A stretch of DNA of 64,000 nt, taken from positions 3,472,001-3,536,000 of the forward strand of contig CP077641.1 of assembly GCA_019056435.1 (NCBI GenBank), written 5' to 3'. Both the position numbers and the translations under genes were made by a program. The stretch is from Stutzerimonas stutzeri (lineage in GTDB: Bacteria; Pseudomonadota; Gammaproteobacteria; Pseudomonadales; Pseudomonadaceae). Of this stretch, positions 20,748 to 29,704 are shown piece by piece. Below the pieces are notes generated by a model. That model was given only the letters and a program-made list of their open reading frames with translations, was not told the origin of the DNA and did not search any database. Within the stretch, counting starts at the first letter, position 1. Each line of letters begins with the position of its first letter.

Positions 20748-21392
20748 TTGATTAGGGTGCTGGTGGTCGACGACCACGATCTGGTACGCACAGGCATATC
20801 CCGCATGTTGGCCGATATCGACGGCTTGCAGGTGATCGGTCAGGCCGAGTCCGGGGAAGCGGCGATCAAGAAGTCGCGCGAGCTCAAGCCGGACGTCGTT
20901 CTGATGGATGTCAAGATGCCTGGCATCGGTGGCCTCGAGGCCACGCGCAAACTGCTGCGCAGCCATCCGGACATAAAGGTCATCGCAGTCACGATCTGTG
21001 AGGAGGATCCGTTTCCGACGCGCCTGCTCCAGGCCGGTGCCGCCGGCTACCTGACCAAGGGGGCCGCCCTCGAGGAAATGGTCCAGGCCATCCGCATGGT
21101 ATTCGCCGGGCAACGCTACATCAGTCCGCAGATTGCCCAGCAGCTGGCACTCAAGTCCTTCCAGCCGAAGGTCAACGGTTCACCGTTCGATCTGCTGTCC
21201 GAGCGCGAGATCCAGATTGCCCTCATGATCGCGAACTGCCAGAAGGTCCAGACGATATCCGACAAGCTGTGCCTGTCGCCGAAAACGGTGAACACCTACC
21301 GGTACCGCATTTACGAGAAGCTGTCCGTGTCCAGCGATGTCGAGCTGGCATTGCTGGCCGTCCGCCACGGCATGGTCGACACCATCAATTGA
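20748..21392 (+). CDS. gacA: Global response regulator GacA
   Basis: 214-residue NarL/FixJ-type regulator. Receiver domain with acidic pocket Asp8-Asp9, phospho-acceptor Asp54 ([10 protein letters not shown]) and Lys in GYLTKGA; C-terminal LuxR-type helix-turn-helix [15 protein letters not shown]...[17 protein letters not shown]. It starts with TTG ([16 protein letters not shown]), as gacA does in other pseudomonads. With GacS it activates small RsmY/Z-type RNAs that control secondary metabolism and biofilm genes. The following uvrC overlaps its stop by one base, the conserved gacA-uvrC arrangement. Confidence 0.95.
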   Translation: MIRVLVVDDHDLVRTGISRMLADIDGLQVIGQAESGEAAIKKSRELKPDVVLMDVKMPGIGGLEATRKLLRSHPDIKVIAVTICEEDPFPTRLLQAGAAGYLTKGAALEEMVQAIRMVFAGQRYISPQIAQQLALKSFQPKVNGSPFDLLSEREIQIALMIANCQKVQTISDKLCLSPKTVNTYRYRIYEKLSVSSDVELALLAVRHGMVDTIN

Positions 21393-23211
21393 TGACCGGC
21401 TTCGATTCCTCGGCATTCCTCGCGTCCTGCAGTGGGCGACCCGGCGTCTATCGGATGTTCGACGCCGAAGCCAAGCTGCTGTACGTCGGCAAGGCCAAGA
21501 ACCTCAAGAAGCGCCTCGCCAGTTACTTCCGCAAGACCGGGCAAGCGCCCAAGACGGCAGCCCTGGTGGCTCGGATCGCCCAGGTCGAGACGACCATCAC
21601 GGCGAATGAAACCGAAGCGTTGCTGCTCGAACAGACGCTTATCAAGCAGTGGCGGCCGCCCTACAACATCCTGCTGCGCGACGATAAGTCATATCCCTAC
21701 GTGTTCCTGTCGAGCGGGGACTTCCCGCGGCTGAGCATTCACCGCGGCGCGAAGAAGGAGCCAGGCCGGTATTTCGGTCCGTACCCCAGCGCGGGAGCGA
21801 TCCGCGAAAGCCTGAGCCTGTTGCAGAAAGCCTTTTCGTTCGTCAGTGCGAGGACAGCTATTACCGCAACCGTACCCGGCCGTGCTTGCAGTACCAGATC
21901 AAGCGCTGCAAGGCGCCGTGCGTGAACCTGGTCGATCCTGCCGAGTATGCCGAGGACGTCCGCCATTCGGTGATGTTCCTGGAAGGCCGCAGTAACGCGC
22001 TGGCCGAAGAGCTGTCGAGGAACATGGAAAAGGCCGCGATGGCGCTGGATTTCGAGCGGGCGGCAGAGATTCGCGACCAGATTGGCATCCTCCGCCGCGT
22101 GCAGGACCAGCAAAGCATGGAGGGTGGCAGCGGTAACGTCGATATCGTTTCGGCCGTGGTGAGCCCCGGCGGCGCCTGTGTGCACCTAATCAGCGTGCGT
22201 AGCGGCCGAGTGCTGGGTAGCAAGAACTTCTTTCCCCAGGTCGCCATCGAGGAAAGCGTCAGCGAAGTGCTGCAGGCCTTTCTGGAGCAGTATTACCTGG
22301 GTTCGATGGAGCGCGACCTGCCGTCCGAGCTGATCGTCAACACCGTTCACGAGGATTTCGACACGCTCATCGATGCGCTGCGCGAGTTGCGCAGCGTCGA
22401 GCTAGTCATCACGCATCGCGTACGCGGCACCCGCGCGCGCTGGCAGCAACTGGCTCTGACCAATGCAGAGCAAGCCCTCGGCGCCCGGCTCGCCAGTCGC
22501 CAGCACTTGGCGGCGCGATTCCAGGCGCTGGCCGACGCGCTGGACCTGGAGGAGCCACCCACGCGGCTCGAATGTTTCGATATCAGCCACTCCAGCGGCG
22601 AGGCGACCGTCGCCTCCTGCGTGGTGTTCGGGCCCGAGGGCGCGCTGAAGTCCGACTATCGTCGCTACAACATCGAAGGCGTCACCGCGGGCGATGACTA
22701 CGCCGCGATGCATCAGGCCCTGTCACGGCGCTTCCGAAAGGCGGCCGAAGGGGAGGGCAAGCTGCCGGACATCCTGCTTGTCGACGGCGGCAAGGGCCAG
22801 TTGAACATGGCGCGGGAGGTGCTGCAGGAACTCGCGGTGCCGGACCTGATCCTGCTGGGTGTAGCCAAAGGCGTGACCCGCAAGCCCGGCTTCGAAACCC
22901 TCTACCTGAACGATGCGGCGCACGAATTCACGCTGCCAGGCGATTCCCCGGCACTGCACCTCATTCAGCAGGTACGCGACGAGGCGCATCGCTTCGCCAT
23001 TACCGGCCACCGGGCGAGGCGCGGCAAGGCGCGAACGACCTCTACGCTGGAGAACGTTCCCGGCATCGGGCCGAAGCGCCGGCGCGAACTGCTCAAGCAT
23101 TTCGGCGGTCTGCAAGAGTTGTGTCGCGCCAGCCTGGACGAGATCGCCAAGGCGCCCGGCATCAGTAAAAAGCTTGCCGAGTCGATTTATGCCACTCTGC
23201 ACAGTGAGTAG
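21392..23211 (+). CDS. uvrC: Excinuclease ABC subunit C
   Basis: Nucleotide-excision-repair endonuclease that cuts on both sides of the lesion. The N-terminal GIY-YIG domain ([27 protein letters not shown]) is followed by the Cys-containing segment [18 protein letters not shown]. Then come the UvrB-binding UVR motif ([19 protein letters not shown]), the RNase H-like domain ([31 protein letters not shown]) and helix-hairpin-helix motifs ([30 protein letters not shown]). One T is missing in the run 21833-21836; adding it gives [20 protein letters not shown] and a 606-residue protein. UvrC is rarely dispensable, so an error is the likely explanation. Confidence 0.94.
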
Positions 23212-23244
23212 AATCCTCATCCAAATTTGCGGACAGTGGTATCG

Positions 23245-23802
23245 ATGAACATTCCAAACATTCTCACCGTACTGCGCGTACTGCTGATCCCCATCATCAT
23301 TCTGTTGTTCTACCTACCGTTCAAATGGAGCTACCTGGCCTGCAGCGTGGTTTTCGCCTTCGCCGCTGCGACCGATTGGCTCGACGGTTACCTCGCTCGG
23401 CGATTACAGCAAAGCACGCCATTCGGTGCCTTTCTGGACCCTGTCGCCGACAAGCTGATGGTCGCGGTCGCGCTGGTGCTACTGGTCGAGGAACACTCCA
23501 ATCTATGGCTGACCTTGCCGGCCGCGATCATCATCGGCCGTGAAATCGTGGTATCGGCCTTGCGGGAATGGATGGCCGAGCTCGGGGCAAGGGCACAGGT
23601 GGCGGTGTCCAATCTCGGCAAATGGAAGACCGCGGCGCAGATGACCGCGTTGGTCATCCTGCTGGCCAATCCACCGCTGGCAACCCTCTGGGTCGGGTTG
23701 GGTTACGCCTTGCTGATCGTTGCAGCCGGTCTGACGCTATGGTCGATGGTCAATTACCTGATCGCCGCCTGGCCGCACCTCAGCCCAACCGAAACGAAAT
23801 AA
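23245..23802 (+). CDS. pgsA: CDP-diacylglycerol--glycerol-3-phosphate 3-phosphatidyltransferase
   Basis: 185-residue inner-membrane enzyme making phosphatidylglycerophosphate, the committed step of phosphatidylglycerol synthesis. The CDP-alcohol phosphotransferase signature D-x2-DG-x2-AR-x8-G-x3-D-x3-D is seen in full from [10 protein letters not shown] to [10 protein letters not shown]. About five transmembrane helices. ATG 23245 ([16 protein letters not shown]) is the standard PgsA N-terminus; the frame is also open 18 bases upstream. It follows uvrC, as in other pseudomonads. Confidence 0.95.
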   Translation: MNIPNILTVLRVLLIPIIILLFYLPFKWSYLACSVVFAFAAATDWLDGYLARRLQQSTPFGAFLDPVADKLMVAVALVLLVEEHSNLWLTLPAAIIIGREIVVSALREWMAELGARAQVAVSNLGKWKTAAQMTALVILLANPPLATLWVGLGYALLIVAAGLTLWSMVNYLIAAWPHLSPTETK

Positions 23803-23821
23803 AAACTTTTTAATCAAAGGC

Positions 23822-23849
23822 TTGACGGGGCGTCACGAAACTATAAAAT
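23822..23849 (+). promoter_or_regulatory. Promoter of the tRNA-Gly/tRNA-Cys genes
   Basis: -35 TTGACG (23822-23827), 16-base spacer, -10 TAAAAT (23844-23849), about 22 bases ahead of the tRNA-Gly 5' end. A GC-rich GGCGCCCG stretch follows, as in stable-RNA discriminators. Confidence 0.65.
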
Positions 23850-23870
23850 GGCGCCCGTCACCAAGACGAC

Positions 23871-23946
<76 letters not shown>

Positions 23947-23990
23947 GTTTGTTGACGATGGCGCCGCGGAATGCGGCGTCTTCGTTTTGA

Positions 23991-24064
23991 GGCCGGTTGG
24001 CAGAGTGGTTATGCAGCGGATTGCAAATCCGTGTACGCCGGTTCGATTCCGACATCGGCCTCCA
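23991..24064 (+). tRNA. tRNA-Cys (GCA)
   Basis: 74 bases including CCA. Acceptor GGCCGGT pairs with ATCGGCC; discriminator base T (U73), an identity element of tRNA-Cys; anticodon GCA at 24023-24025 in ATTGCAAAT; T-loop GGTTCGATTCC. Probably cotranscribed with tRNA-Gly. Confidence 0.97.
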
Positions 24065-24212
24065 TTAAAAGAAACCGCAAGCGAAAGCCTGCGGTTTTTT
24101 TCGTCTGGCTTTTTGTCCCGCCGATCATCCTCATCCCTTCCGCGCCCCTCCGCATGGAACTGACGCGCTCGCTCGAAAGACTCACCTGTATCGAGTCCGT
24201 GGAGTACCCAGC

Positions 24213-24407
24213 ATGTCGGATGCCGTCAGTTACCTTGCCATCGCCGTCGCGGTGGCCGTTATCGCTCTGGATCTGCTTGCCATCGTCAGCGTTTTCAAAA
24301 GCGATCGTACCGTGGGCGCGAAGGCGCTCTGGGCCTTGGGCATCGCCCTGTTCCCCATTCTGGGGCTGGTGTTCTGGATAATTGTCGGCCTGCGTCGCAG
24401 GCATTGA
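24213..24407 (+). CDS. Small membrane protein with PLDc_N-like domain
   Basis: 64 residues with two transmembrane helices: the first (VSYLAIAVAVAVIALDLLAIVSV) and the second (LWALGIALFPILGLVFWIIVG), ending in positively charged RRRH. The linker FKSDRTVGAKALWALGIALFPILG matches the phospholipase-D N-terminal (PLDc_N) pattern found in stand-alone two-helix proteins. Start ATG 24213 follows GGAG at short range. The function of the free-standing form is unknown. Confidence 0.75.
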   Translation: MSDAVSYLAIAVAVAVIALDLLAIVSVFKSDRTVGAKALWALGIALFPILGLVFWIIVGLRRRH

Positions 24408-24479
24408 GCGGCGTGTCACGGCGAGGAGGGGGATGGCGCTGGGCGAGGTGAAACCTGGCTCGGCTTCACAAGAGACGGC

Positions 24480-24566
24480 TGGTGCCCGGAGCGGGAATCG
24501 AACCCGCATACCCTTTCGGATGAGGGATTTTAAGTCCCTTGCGTCTACCAGTTTCGCCATCCGGGC
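24480..24566 (-). tRNA. tRNA-Leu (TAA)
   Basis: 87 bases on the minus strand including encoded CCA. Acceptor GCCCGGA / TCCGGGC, D-arm TGGCGAAACTGGTAGACGC, anticodon loop ACTTAAAAT with anticodon TAA, a long class II variable arm (CATCCGAAAGGGTATG) and T-arm GGTTCGATTCC. Confidence 0.97.
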
Positions 24567-24731
24567 ATGTTGCGCGCGACCCTCGGGATCGCGGCGCAGG
24601 ACTATAACCAGCCGCGGCACCCGGCGCAACCGAGAGGGCAGGCCGACTTCATGATCAACGGTCGCTCACTGCATGAACGTCACCGGCCGTGCGCCCTCCA
24701 AACAGGCAAGAGCAACCGAAGGGGATAGCGC

Positions 24732-25010
24732 ATGGCGACCCAAGACCCGAACGACCCAACCCGGCACCAAGAACTGAGCGCAGCCGCCAACAACGCCGAC
24801 GATGACGGTATCGTTGTGCCTGGTTCTCCACCCCCTCTGGGCAGCGAGCGCACCGATGTGAATCCGGGCGGCGAAGCTGGCGTCGATGAACTGCCCGGCA
24901 ACGAGGGCAAGACGCCTGCGGGCAGCCGAGAGGCCGAACGTATTCGTGATCGTGTACCTGATACCGACCCGGATAATGCGGAGCGCAATGAGGCGCCGAA
25001 CCCGCGATGA
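24732..25010 (+). CDS. Small acidic, probably disordered protein of unknown function
   Basis: 92 residues beginning MATQDPNDPTRHQELSAA, preceded by an AAGGGGAT ribosome site. Rich in Asp, Glu, Asn, Pro, Gly and almost free of hydrophobic and aromatic residues (no W, F, Y or C), with PGSPPPLGSERTD and a charged end AERIRDRVPDTDPDNAERN. No signal peptide, membrane helix or known domain. The composition resembles small hydrophilic stress-type proteins, but this is only a resemblance. It is monocistronic, between tRNA-Leu and a lipoprotein gene. Confidence 0.7.
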   Translation: MATQDPNDPTRHQELSAAANNADDDGIVVPGSPPPLGSERTDVNPGGEAGVDELPGNEGKTPAGSREAERIRDRVPDTDPDNAERNEAPNPR

Positions 25011-25194
25011 AATCAGGCAATAAAAAGCCCCGCGCGGGGGGGGCTGCAAGTGTCGCATCCGTCGTTCCATCGTCCATGAAGCCGCTCTCCAGCGACCGTT
25101 CCGTTCGAGCATCCTTTCCCGGTGCGCGTCCTGCGCTACTGATGCTCAGAATAGGCAACCCTGAGATGAGGCGGAATAAGCGAAGCTCGCCAAT

Positions 25195-25494
25195 GTGCGT
25201 CAGCCATTGCCTACAGAGGCGTCGAGTCAGGGGTATCACCCACGCGAAACGGCGATGTTCGTGCTGGTGGCAGCGCTGCTGGGCGGCTGCATGACTACCG
25301 AGAGCGTGCCGCCGGCCAAGGGCGACGATGAGTATGTCTTTGCATGTGAGAAGGTCGCCGGGGAGCCCAGCTGCGAAACCTTGGCGGAGCATGCCTGCCC
25401 GGATGGCTTCGAAACGCTGAGTAGTGAGCAGGATTTCGAACGAAAGGAGTTGCGGGTTCGCTGCAACAAAGCCGATGGCAGCCCCTATCAATAG
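25195..25494 (+). CDS. Small putative lipoprotein
   Basis: The frame opens at GTG 25195 (99 residues); the part resembling a secreted protein begins at Met in AMFVLVAALLGGCMTTESVPP (ATG 25255). LLGGC is a lipobox, so Cys would be lipidated and the mature protein would carry about 68 residues. That part has four more cysteines (FACEKVAGEPSCETLAEHACPDGF, RVRCNK), probably in disulphides. From ATG 25255 the signal peptide lacks the usual positive n-region, so the true start is unsettled or the 5' end contains an indel. Function unknown. Confidence 0.55.
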   Translation: MRQPLPTEASSQGYHPRETAMFVLVAALLGGCMTTESVPPAKGDDEYVFACEKVAGEPSCETLAEHACPDGFETLSSEQDFERKELRVRCNKADGSPYQ

Positions 25495-25516
25495 CGGCCA
25501 CCATCGGCGCAGCGCG

Positions 25517-25756
25517 TCAGCTGTCGAGTAGCTCCTTGGCTTCTCCCAGTACCTTCAGCGAACCTTCATGGTCCCCGGCGTTGTGCAGTTTTTCACCTTC
25601 CTCGCGCAATGCCTGCACGCGTGACAGGATCGCCGGATCCGATGGCGGGTTGGATTGCAGCTGTTGGTCGATTTCCGCCATGTCCTGCGGGCAATGCATG
25701 GCCCAGGCCGGTGCGCTCATCAAAGCCGCAACGGCGATTACCCATAGTTTTCGCAT
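25517..25756 (-). CDS. Small periplasmic protein of unknown function
   Basis: 79 residues. Signal peptide MRKLWVIAVAALMSAPAWA followed by MHCPQDMAEIDQQLQS and a helical C-terminal half (RVQALREEGEKLHNAGDHEGSLKVLGEAKELL). The second half looks like a single TPR-like helix pair. A GGAG site precedes the start at the usual distance. It is convergent with the lipoprotein gene; function unknown. Confidence 0.75.
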   Translation of the reverse strand: MRKLWVIAVAALMSAPAWAMHCPQDMAEIDQQLQSNPPSDPAILSRVQALREEGEKLHNAGDHEGSLKVLGEAKELLDS

Positions 25757-25862
25757 GATTCGATCTCCTGCTGGGAACGTTCGCTCAGTATAGAAGGCGA
25801 TCGACAGTCGCTCGGATTTCGGACGCAGGTCATAGGCCGCAAACCGGATGTTGCGGATAGTT

Positions 25863-25872
25863 ATCGTACAAC
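25863..25872. promoter_or_regulatory. Candidate operator upstream of the FadR-family regulator
   Basis: Reads GTTGTACGAT on the minus strand, inside a 14-base word AGTTGTACGATAAC that recurs exactly at 39204-39217 before kdgD. It lies 50 bases ahead of the regulator start, consistent with autoregulation. Confidence 0.5.
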
Positions 25873-25921
25873 TGCTGAGCTATGATAGCCGTCAGTTCGT
25901 TTCTCAGAGATCGAAGTGCCC

Positions 25922-26674
25922 ATGGAAAACCAGAGCGCCCAGCCACGTGTCCGCCGCAAACATCGCAGCCTTGCCCAGGAGCTGGTGACGGAGCTGTCGC
26001 AGCAGATTCGTGACGGCCTGATCAAGCGGGGCGACAAATTGCCCACCGAGTCGGCCATCATGCAGGCGCAGGGTGTCAGCCGTACCGTGGTGCGGGAGGC
26101 GATCTCGCGTTTGCAGGCCTCGGGCCTGGTCGAAACTCGCCATGGCATTGGGACCTTCGTGCTGGATACGCCGAGCACCACCGGTTTGCGTATCGATCCG
26201 GCGACGATCGGCACCTTGCGTGACGTGCTGTCGATTCTCGAGTTACGGATCAGTCTGGAGGTTGAGTCGGCTGGGCTGGCGGCTCAGCGGCGTACACCGG
26301 AGCAGCTGGCGGCGATGCGCGCCTTCCTCGATTCGCTCCAGCAGAGTGCTGCCCTGTCCAGCGAGGCCGCGGTGTCGGACTTCCAGTTCCATCTGCAGAT
26401 CGCCGAAGCGACCGGCAACCGTTACTTCACCGACATCATGAATCACCTGGGCACGGCGATCATTCCGCGTAGTCGCCTCAACTCCGCACGTCTTGCCCAC
26501 GACGACCAGCCGCATTACCAGCAGCGCCTGGGTCGCGAACACGAGCAGATCTACGACGCCATCGCCCGTCAGGATGCCGAATCCGCCCGCGCGGCGATGC
26601 GCCTGCACCTGACCAACAGCCGTGAGCGCCTGCGTCAGGCCCACGAAGAGGCCGAGACGGACAAGGCTGGTTGA
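25922..26674 (+). CDS. FadR-subfamily GntR transcriptional regulator of the sugar-acid island
   Basis: 250-residue regulator. The N-terminal winged helix (LVTELSQQIRDGLIKRGDKLPTESAIM, recognition region VSRTVVREAISRLQASGLVETRHGIGTF) is followed by an all-helical FCD ligand domain. The metal/ligand residues in ELRISLEVE, FHLQIAEATGNRYF and HEQIYDAIARQD...MRLHL are in place. ATG 25922 is used; GTG 25916 is also in frame. It heads the sugar-acid region, and its upstream region carries the motif also found before kdgD. By position, and by analogy with regulators next to uronate dehydrogenase genes in pseudomonads, it probably senses a uronate or aldarate. The ligand is not visible from the sequence. 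Confidence 0.82.
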   Translation: MENQSAQPRVRRKHRSLAQELVTELSQQIRDGLIKRGDKLPTESAIMQAQGVSRTVVREAISRLQASGLVETRHGIGTFVLDTPSTTGLRIDPATIGTLRDVLSILELRISLEVESAGLAAQRRTPEQLAAMRAFLDSLQQSAALSSEAAVSDFQFHLQIAEATGNRYFTDIMNHLGTAIIPRSRLNSARLAHDDQPHYQQRLGREHEQIYDAIARQDAESARAAMRLHLTNSRERLRQAHEEAETDKAG

Positions 26675-26766
26675 TGACGCCGGCCGACGCCCGTCATCCA
26701 TAGCACAGGCGCTGCCGCCTACAGCGGCATGCGCTGCCTTCTACGAGACGATCTCTGTAGTCGGAT

Positions 26767-27675
26767 TCAATGCTTGCGGTAGGCCAGCAACACGATGCCG
26801 CCCACCACGATCAACCCGCCGAATATCTGCAATGGGCCGAGCAGCTGGCCGAGCACCAGCCAGCCGAGGAGCATGCCGGCGACCGGCTCCATGTTCATCA
26901 CCGGCGCGTTGCGCGCGATGTTCAGCCGTGGCATGCAGATGAACAGCGTGGAAAAGGCCGCGCCGTAGAGCAGCACCAGGCAGGCGAGGGCGATCCAGCC
27001 AGCAGTGGCGCTGGGCAGGCCGAGCCCACCGGGAATCAGGCCGCTGCTGCCGAGCAGCGCCGAGACAAGGAACACCACGATCAGAGTCAGCATGCTGCGC
27101 ACCGATCCGGCCATCTTCGATAGCTTGTGTTCCGTGACCCACAGCGCCACCGCGAACACCGCGGCGGCCGTCAGGCTGAACAGGATGCCGGCGACCCACT
27201 GACCATCCGGCGCCTCGGCGCTCAGCAGGCGCGCCGGCACATCCAGCACCAGCACCAGGCCGAACAGGATCATGCCCATGATCGCCAGCGCCTGACGGGT
27301 CGGCCTCGGGCCGCCGAGCGCCCAGGTGAGCAGTGCCAGCAGGATTGGCGAGAGGTTCACCACCAGCAGCGCCAGCGCCACCGGGATGCGGGCGACCGCC
27401 GAGTAGATGCAGAAGCTTTGTACTGAAATCAGCAGGCCGAGCAGCAGCTGCCAACGCCAGGTGGTCGGGCTCAGGCGCAGCGATTCGCGCCGCCAGAACA
27501 CCAACGCCGCCAGCACCGCCAGGGTCACGCCGGCGCGGCAGAGCATCGCCAGCAGCAGGCCGGTGTCGTGATCGAAGGCGATGCGCGCGGCGATGTGGTT
27601 GCCAGCGAACGAGCAGGCCAGGGTCGCCAGGATCAGCACGGCGATATGGCGGGGAAAGGGCGCGGCAGTTTGCAT
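26767..27675 (-). CDS. EamA-type (DMT family) permease
   Basis: 302-residue inner-membrane protein with ten predicted helices arranged as two EamA repeats; the first repeat ends near VNLSPILLALLTWALGG and the second near APVMNMEPVAGMLLGWLVLGQLLGP, both canonical. The start ATG 27675 follows AAGGA. Substrate unknown; the family covers amino-acid and metabolite exporters. It lies downstream of the TRAP genes on the same strand but about 160 bases away, so cotranscription is uncertain. Confidence 0.85.
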   Translation of the reverse strand: MQTAAPFPRHIAVLILATLACSFAGNHIAARIAFDHDTGLLLAMLCRAGVTLAVLAALVFWRRESLRLSPTTWRWQLLLGLLISVQSFCIYSAVARIPVALALLVVNLSPILLALLTWALGGPRPTRQALAIMGMILFGLVLVLDVPARLLSAEAPDGQWVAGILFSLTAAAVFAVALWVTEHKLSKMAGSVRSMLTLIVVFLVSALLGSSGLIPGGLGLPSATAGWIALACLVLLYGAAFSTLFICMPRLNIARNAPVMNMEPVAGMLLGWLVLGQLLGPLQIFGGLIVVGGIVLLAYRKH

Positions 27676-27837
27676 GGAAAACCAGTCCTTCTAATGCCTG
27701 TACTGAGTGCTACGCGTTTGGTTGCAGGATGGCTTGGCGTTAGGCGGCCAGTTCAAGGTCGGAGTTTGAGAATGCTCGTCAATGTGCAAAGTAAAACGCC
27801 GCCCGGGTGGGGCGGCGTCCTCGTACCCTGTCTGCGT

Positions 27838-29118
27838 TCAGAGCACTACGCTAGGCAGCCACAGCGAGATCATCGGGATATAGGTCACAGCCATCAGCAC
27901 GGCGAACAGCGCCGCGTAGAACGGCAGCAGGGCTTTGACCGTGCTCTCGATACTGACCTTCCCGATGGCGGCACCGACGAAGAGTACCGCACCTACCGGT
28001 GGCGTGATCAGGCCGATACCCAGATTGACCAGCATGATCATGCCGAAGTGCACCGGATCGACGTCGAACGAGGTCACCACCGGCAGCAGGATCGGCGTGA
28101 GGATCAGGATCAGCGGCGCCATGTCCATCAGCGTGCCCAGTACTAGCAGCATGAAGTTGATGCACAGCAGGATTACGTAGCGGTTGTCCGACAGGGTCAG
28201 GAACAGGGTGGTGATCTTGGCCGGTATCTGCATCAACGTCATGATGTAGCCGAAGCTGGCGGCGAAGGCGATCAGGATCATCACGATGGACAGCGTGCGC
28301 ACCGTGCGGTGAAGCATCTTCGGCAGCTCGCGCCACTTGTAGTCGCGGTAGATGAACATGGTCACGAAGAAGGCCCAGACCACTGCCACCGCGGCCGACT
28401 CGGTGGCGGTGAACACGCCGGAGAGGATGCCGCCAAGGATGATCACCATGGTCATCAGGCCCCAAAGCGCCTCGACGCAGATCTTCAGCGCCTGGCGCAG
28501 CGGCACCACTTCGCCCTTGGGGTAGTTGCGCTTGCGCGCGAACAGCAGGCAGAGCGTGGCCATGGCGGTGCTGAGCAGCAGGCCCGGGCCGATGCCAGCG
28601 ACGAAGAGCGCGGAGATCGACACGGTGCCGCCGGCCGCCAGCGAGTAGATCACCGAGTTATGGCTGGGCGGAGTCAGCAGCGCCTGCACCGAGCCGCTGA
28701 CGGTCACGGCGGTGGAGAACTCCCGCGGATAGCCTTTCTTTTCCATTTCCGGGATCAGCACCGAGCCGACCGAAGCGGTATCCGCCAGGGACGAGCCGGA
28801 GATGGCGCCGAAAAAGGTCGAGGCGGTGATGTTGACCAGCGACAGTCCGCCGCGGACGAAGCCGACCAGCACCCCAGCGAAGGCGACCAGGCGGCGAGCC
28901 ATGCCGCCTTCGGCCATGATCGCGCCAGCCAGAACGAAGAACGGAATGGCCAGCAGGGAGAATTTGTTCACGCCGCCGGCGATCTGAATCATCACGGCGT
29001 GCAGGGGAATATCGATCCACCAGGCGCCGGCCAGGGTGGCCAGGCCGAGGGAGTAGGCTACCGGGACGCGTAGCAGGATGAGGACGATGAAGCTGCCCAA
29101 CAGGACGACGGCATCCAT
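27838..29118 (-). CDS. TRAP transporter large permease (DctM type)
   Basis: 426-residue membrane subunit with about 12 helices that carries the transport path of a tripartite ATP-independent periplasmic transporter. Start MDAVVLLGSFIVLILLRVPVAYSLG; signature segments FFVLAGAIMAEGGMARRLV, ITASTFFGAISGSSLADTASVG and MDMAPLILILTPILLPV. Its ATG overlaps the small-subunit stop (TAATG). By its operon with an SMP-30 lactonase and uronate dehydrogenase, the substrate is probably galacturonate/glucuronate or the derived aldarate. Confidence 0.92.
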   Translation of the reverse strand: MDAVVLLGSFIVLILLRVPVAYSLGLATLAGAWWIDIPLHAVMIQIAGGVNKFSLLAIPFFVLAGAIMAEGGMARRLVAFAGVLVGFVRGGLSLVNITASTFFGAISGSSLADTASVGSVLIPEMEKKGYPREFSTAVTVSGSVQALLTPPSHNSVIYSLAAGGTVSISALFVAGIGPGLLLSTAMATLCLLFARKRNYPKGEVVPLRQALKICVEALWGLMTMVIILGGILSGVFTATESAAVAVVWAFFVTMFIYRDYKWRELPKMLHRTVRTLSIVMILIAFAASFGYIMTLMQIPAKITTLFLTLSDNRYVILLCINFMLLVLGTLMDMAPLILILTPILLPVVTSFDVDPVHFGMIMLVNLGIGLITPPVGAVLFVGAAIGKVSIESTVKALLPFYAALFAVLMAVTYIPMISLWLPSVVL

Positions 29119-29646
29119 TACACGGACTCCTTGGACTCTTCGCGGGCTTCGTAATCGACGACCGGGCGCTTGCTCTGGTCGCCGTACAGCAGTTGCTCGA
29201 TGACGAACAGCAGGGTAATGAAGCCGCCCAGCGGAATCGGCGCGTAGCTGACACCGACGCGCATCCAGGGCAGGGTGCTGAGGTACTGGTTCCAGGTGGC
29301 AATGCACAGTTTGTAGCCCCAGATCAGCATGAACAGGCTGATGGCCGCCATGGCCAGGCGCACGAACAGGATGATGAAGGGCTGGGCCATCGGTGGCAGG
29401 CGATCGCTGAGCACCTGCACGGCCATGTGCGCGCCGGCGCGGTAACTGGCGGCGGCGCCGACGAAGGTGAACAGCACCATCAGCAGGATGGCGATGGGCT
29501 CGGGCCAGCCGAGGCCCTGGCCCAGTGCGTAACGGCTGAACACGCCCCAGGGGGATGATCGTCGCCATGATCACGATCGCCAGGGCGGCAACGATGACGC
29601 AGGCGCGATAGATGGCGTCATTGACGCCCAGAACCAGGTTTTTCAT
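29118..29646 (-). CDS. TRAP transporter small permease (DctQ type)
   Basis: About 175 residues with four transmembrane helices. It starts at ATG 29646 (MKNLVLGVNDAIYRACVIVAALAIV). A G-run at 29550-29554 seems one base too long; removing it changes IIPLGRV to IIPWGVFSRYALGQGLGWPEP and joins the two halves. The later part has AIAILLMVLFTFVG-like helix 3 and GGFITLLFVIEQL helix 4. It sits between the DctP and DctM genes, as usual. Confidence 0.88.
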
Positions 29647-29704
29647 GAAATTCCACCGGTTGCATCGCGACGGCACGGGCTGCCGCGATGCGCTTGCACG
29701 AGGA

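Noticed and set aside
25022..25046. Rho-independent terminator on the minus strand (CCCCGCGCGGGG then T-run)
   Set aside because: The hairpin has the right form, but no minus-strand gene ends just before it, so its role is unsupported. It also contains an error-prone run of eight G.
29118..29676. A fused TRAP small-large permease (one long frame from 29676 to 27838)
   Set aside because: The apparent fusion arises from the extra base at 29550-29554, which shifts the DctQ N-terminus into the DctM frame; the middle is not membrane-like. Separate DctQ and DctM are restored by the correction.
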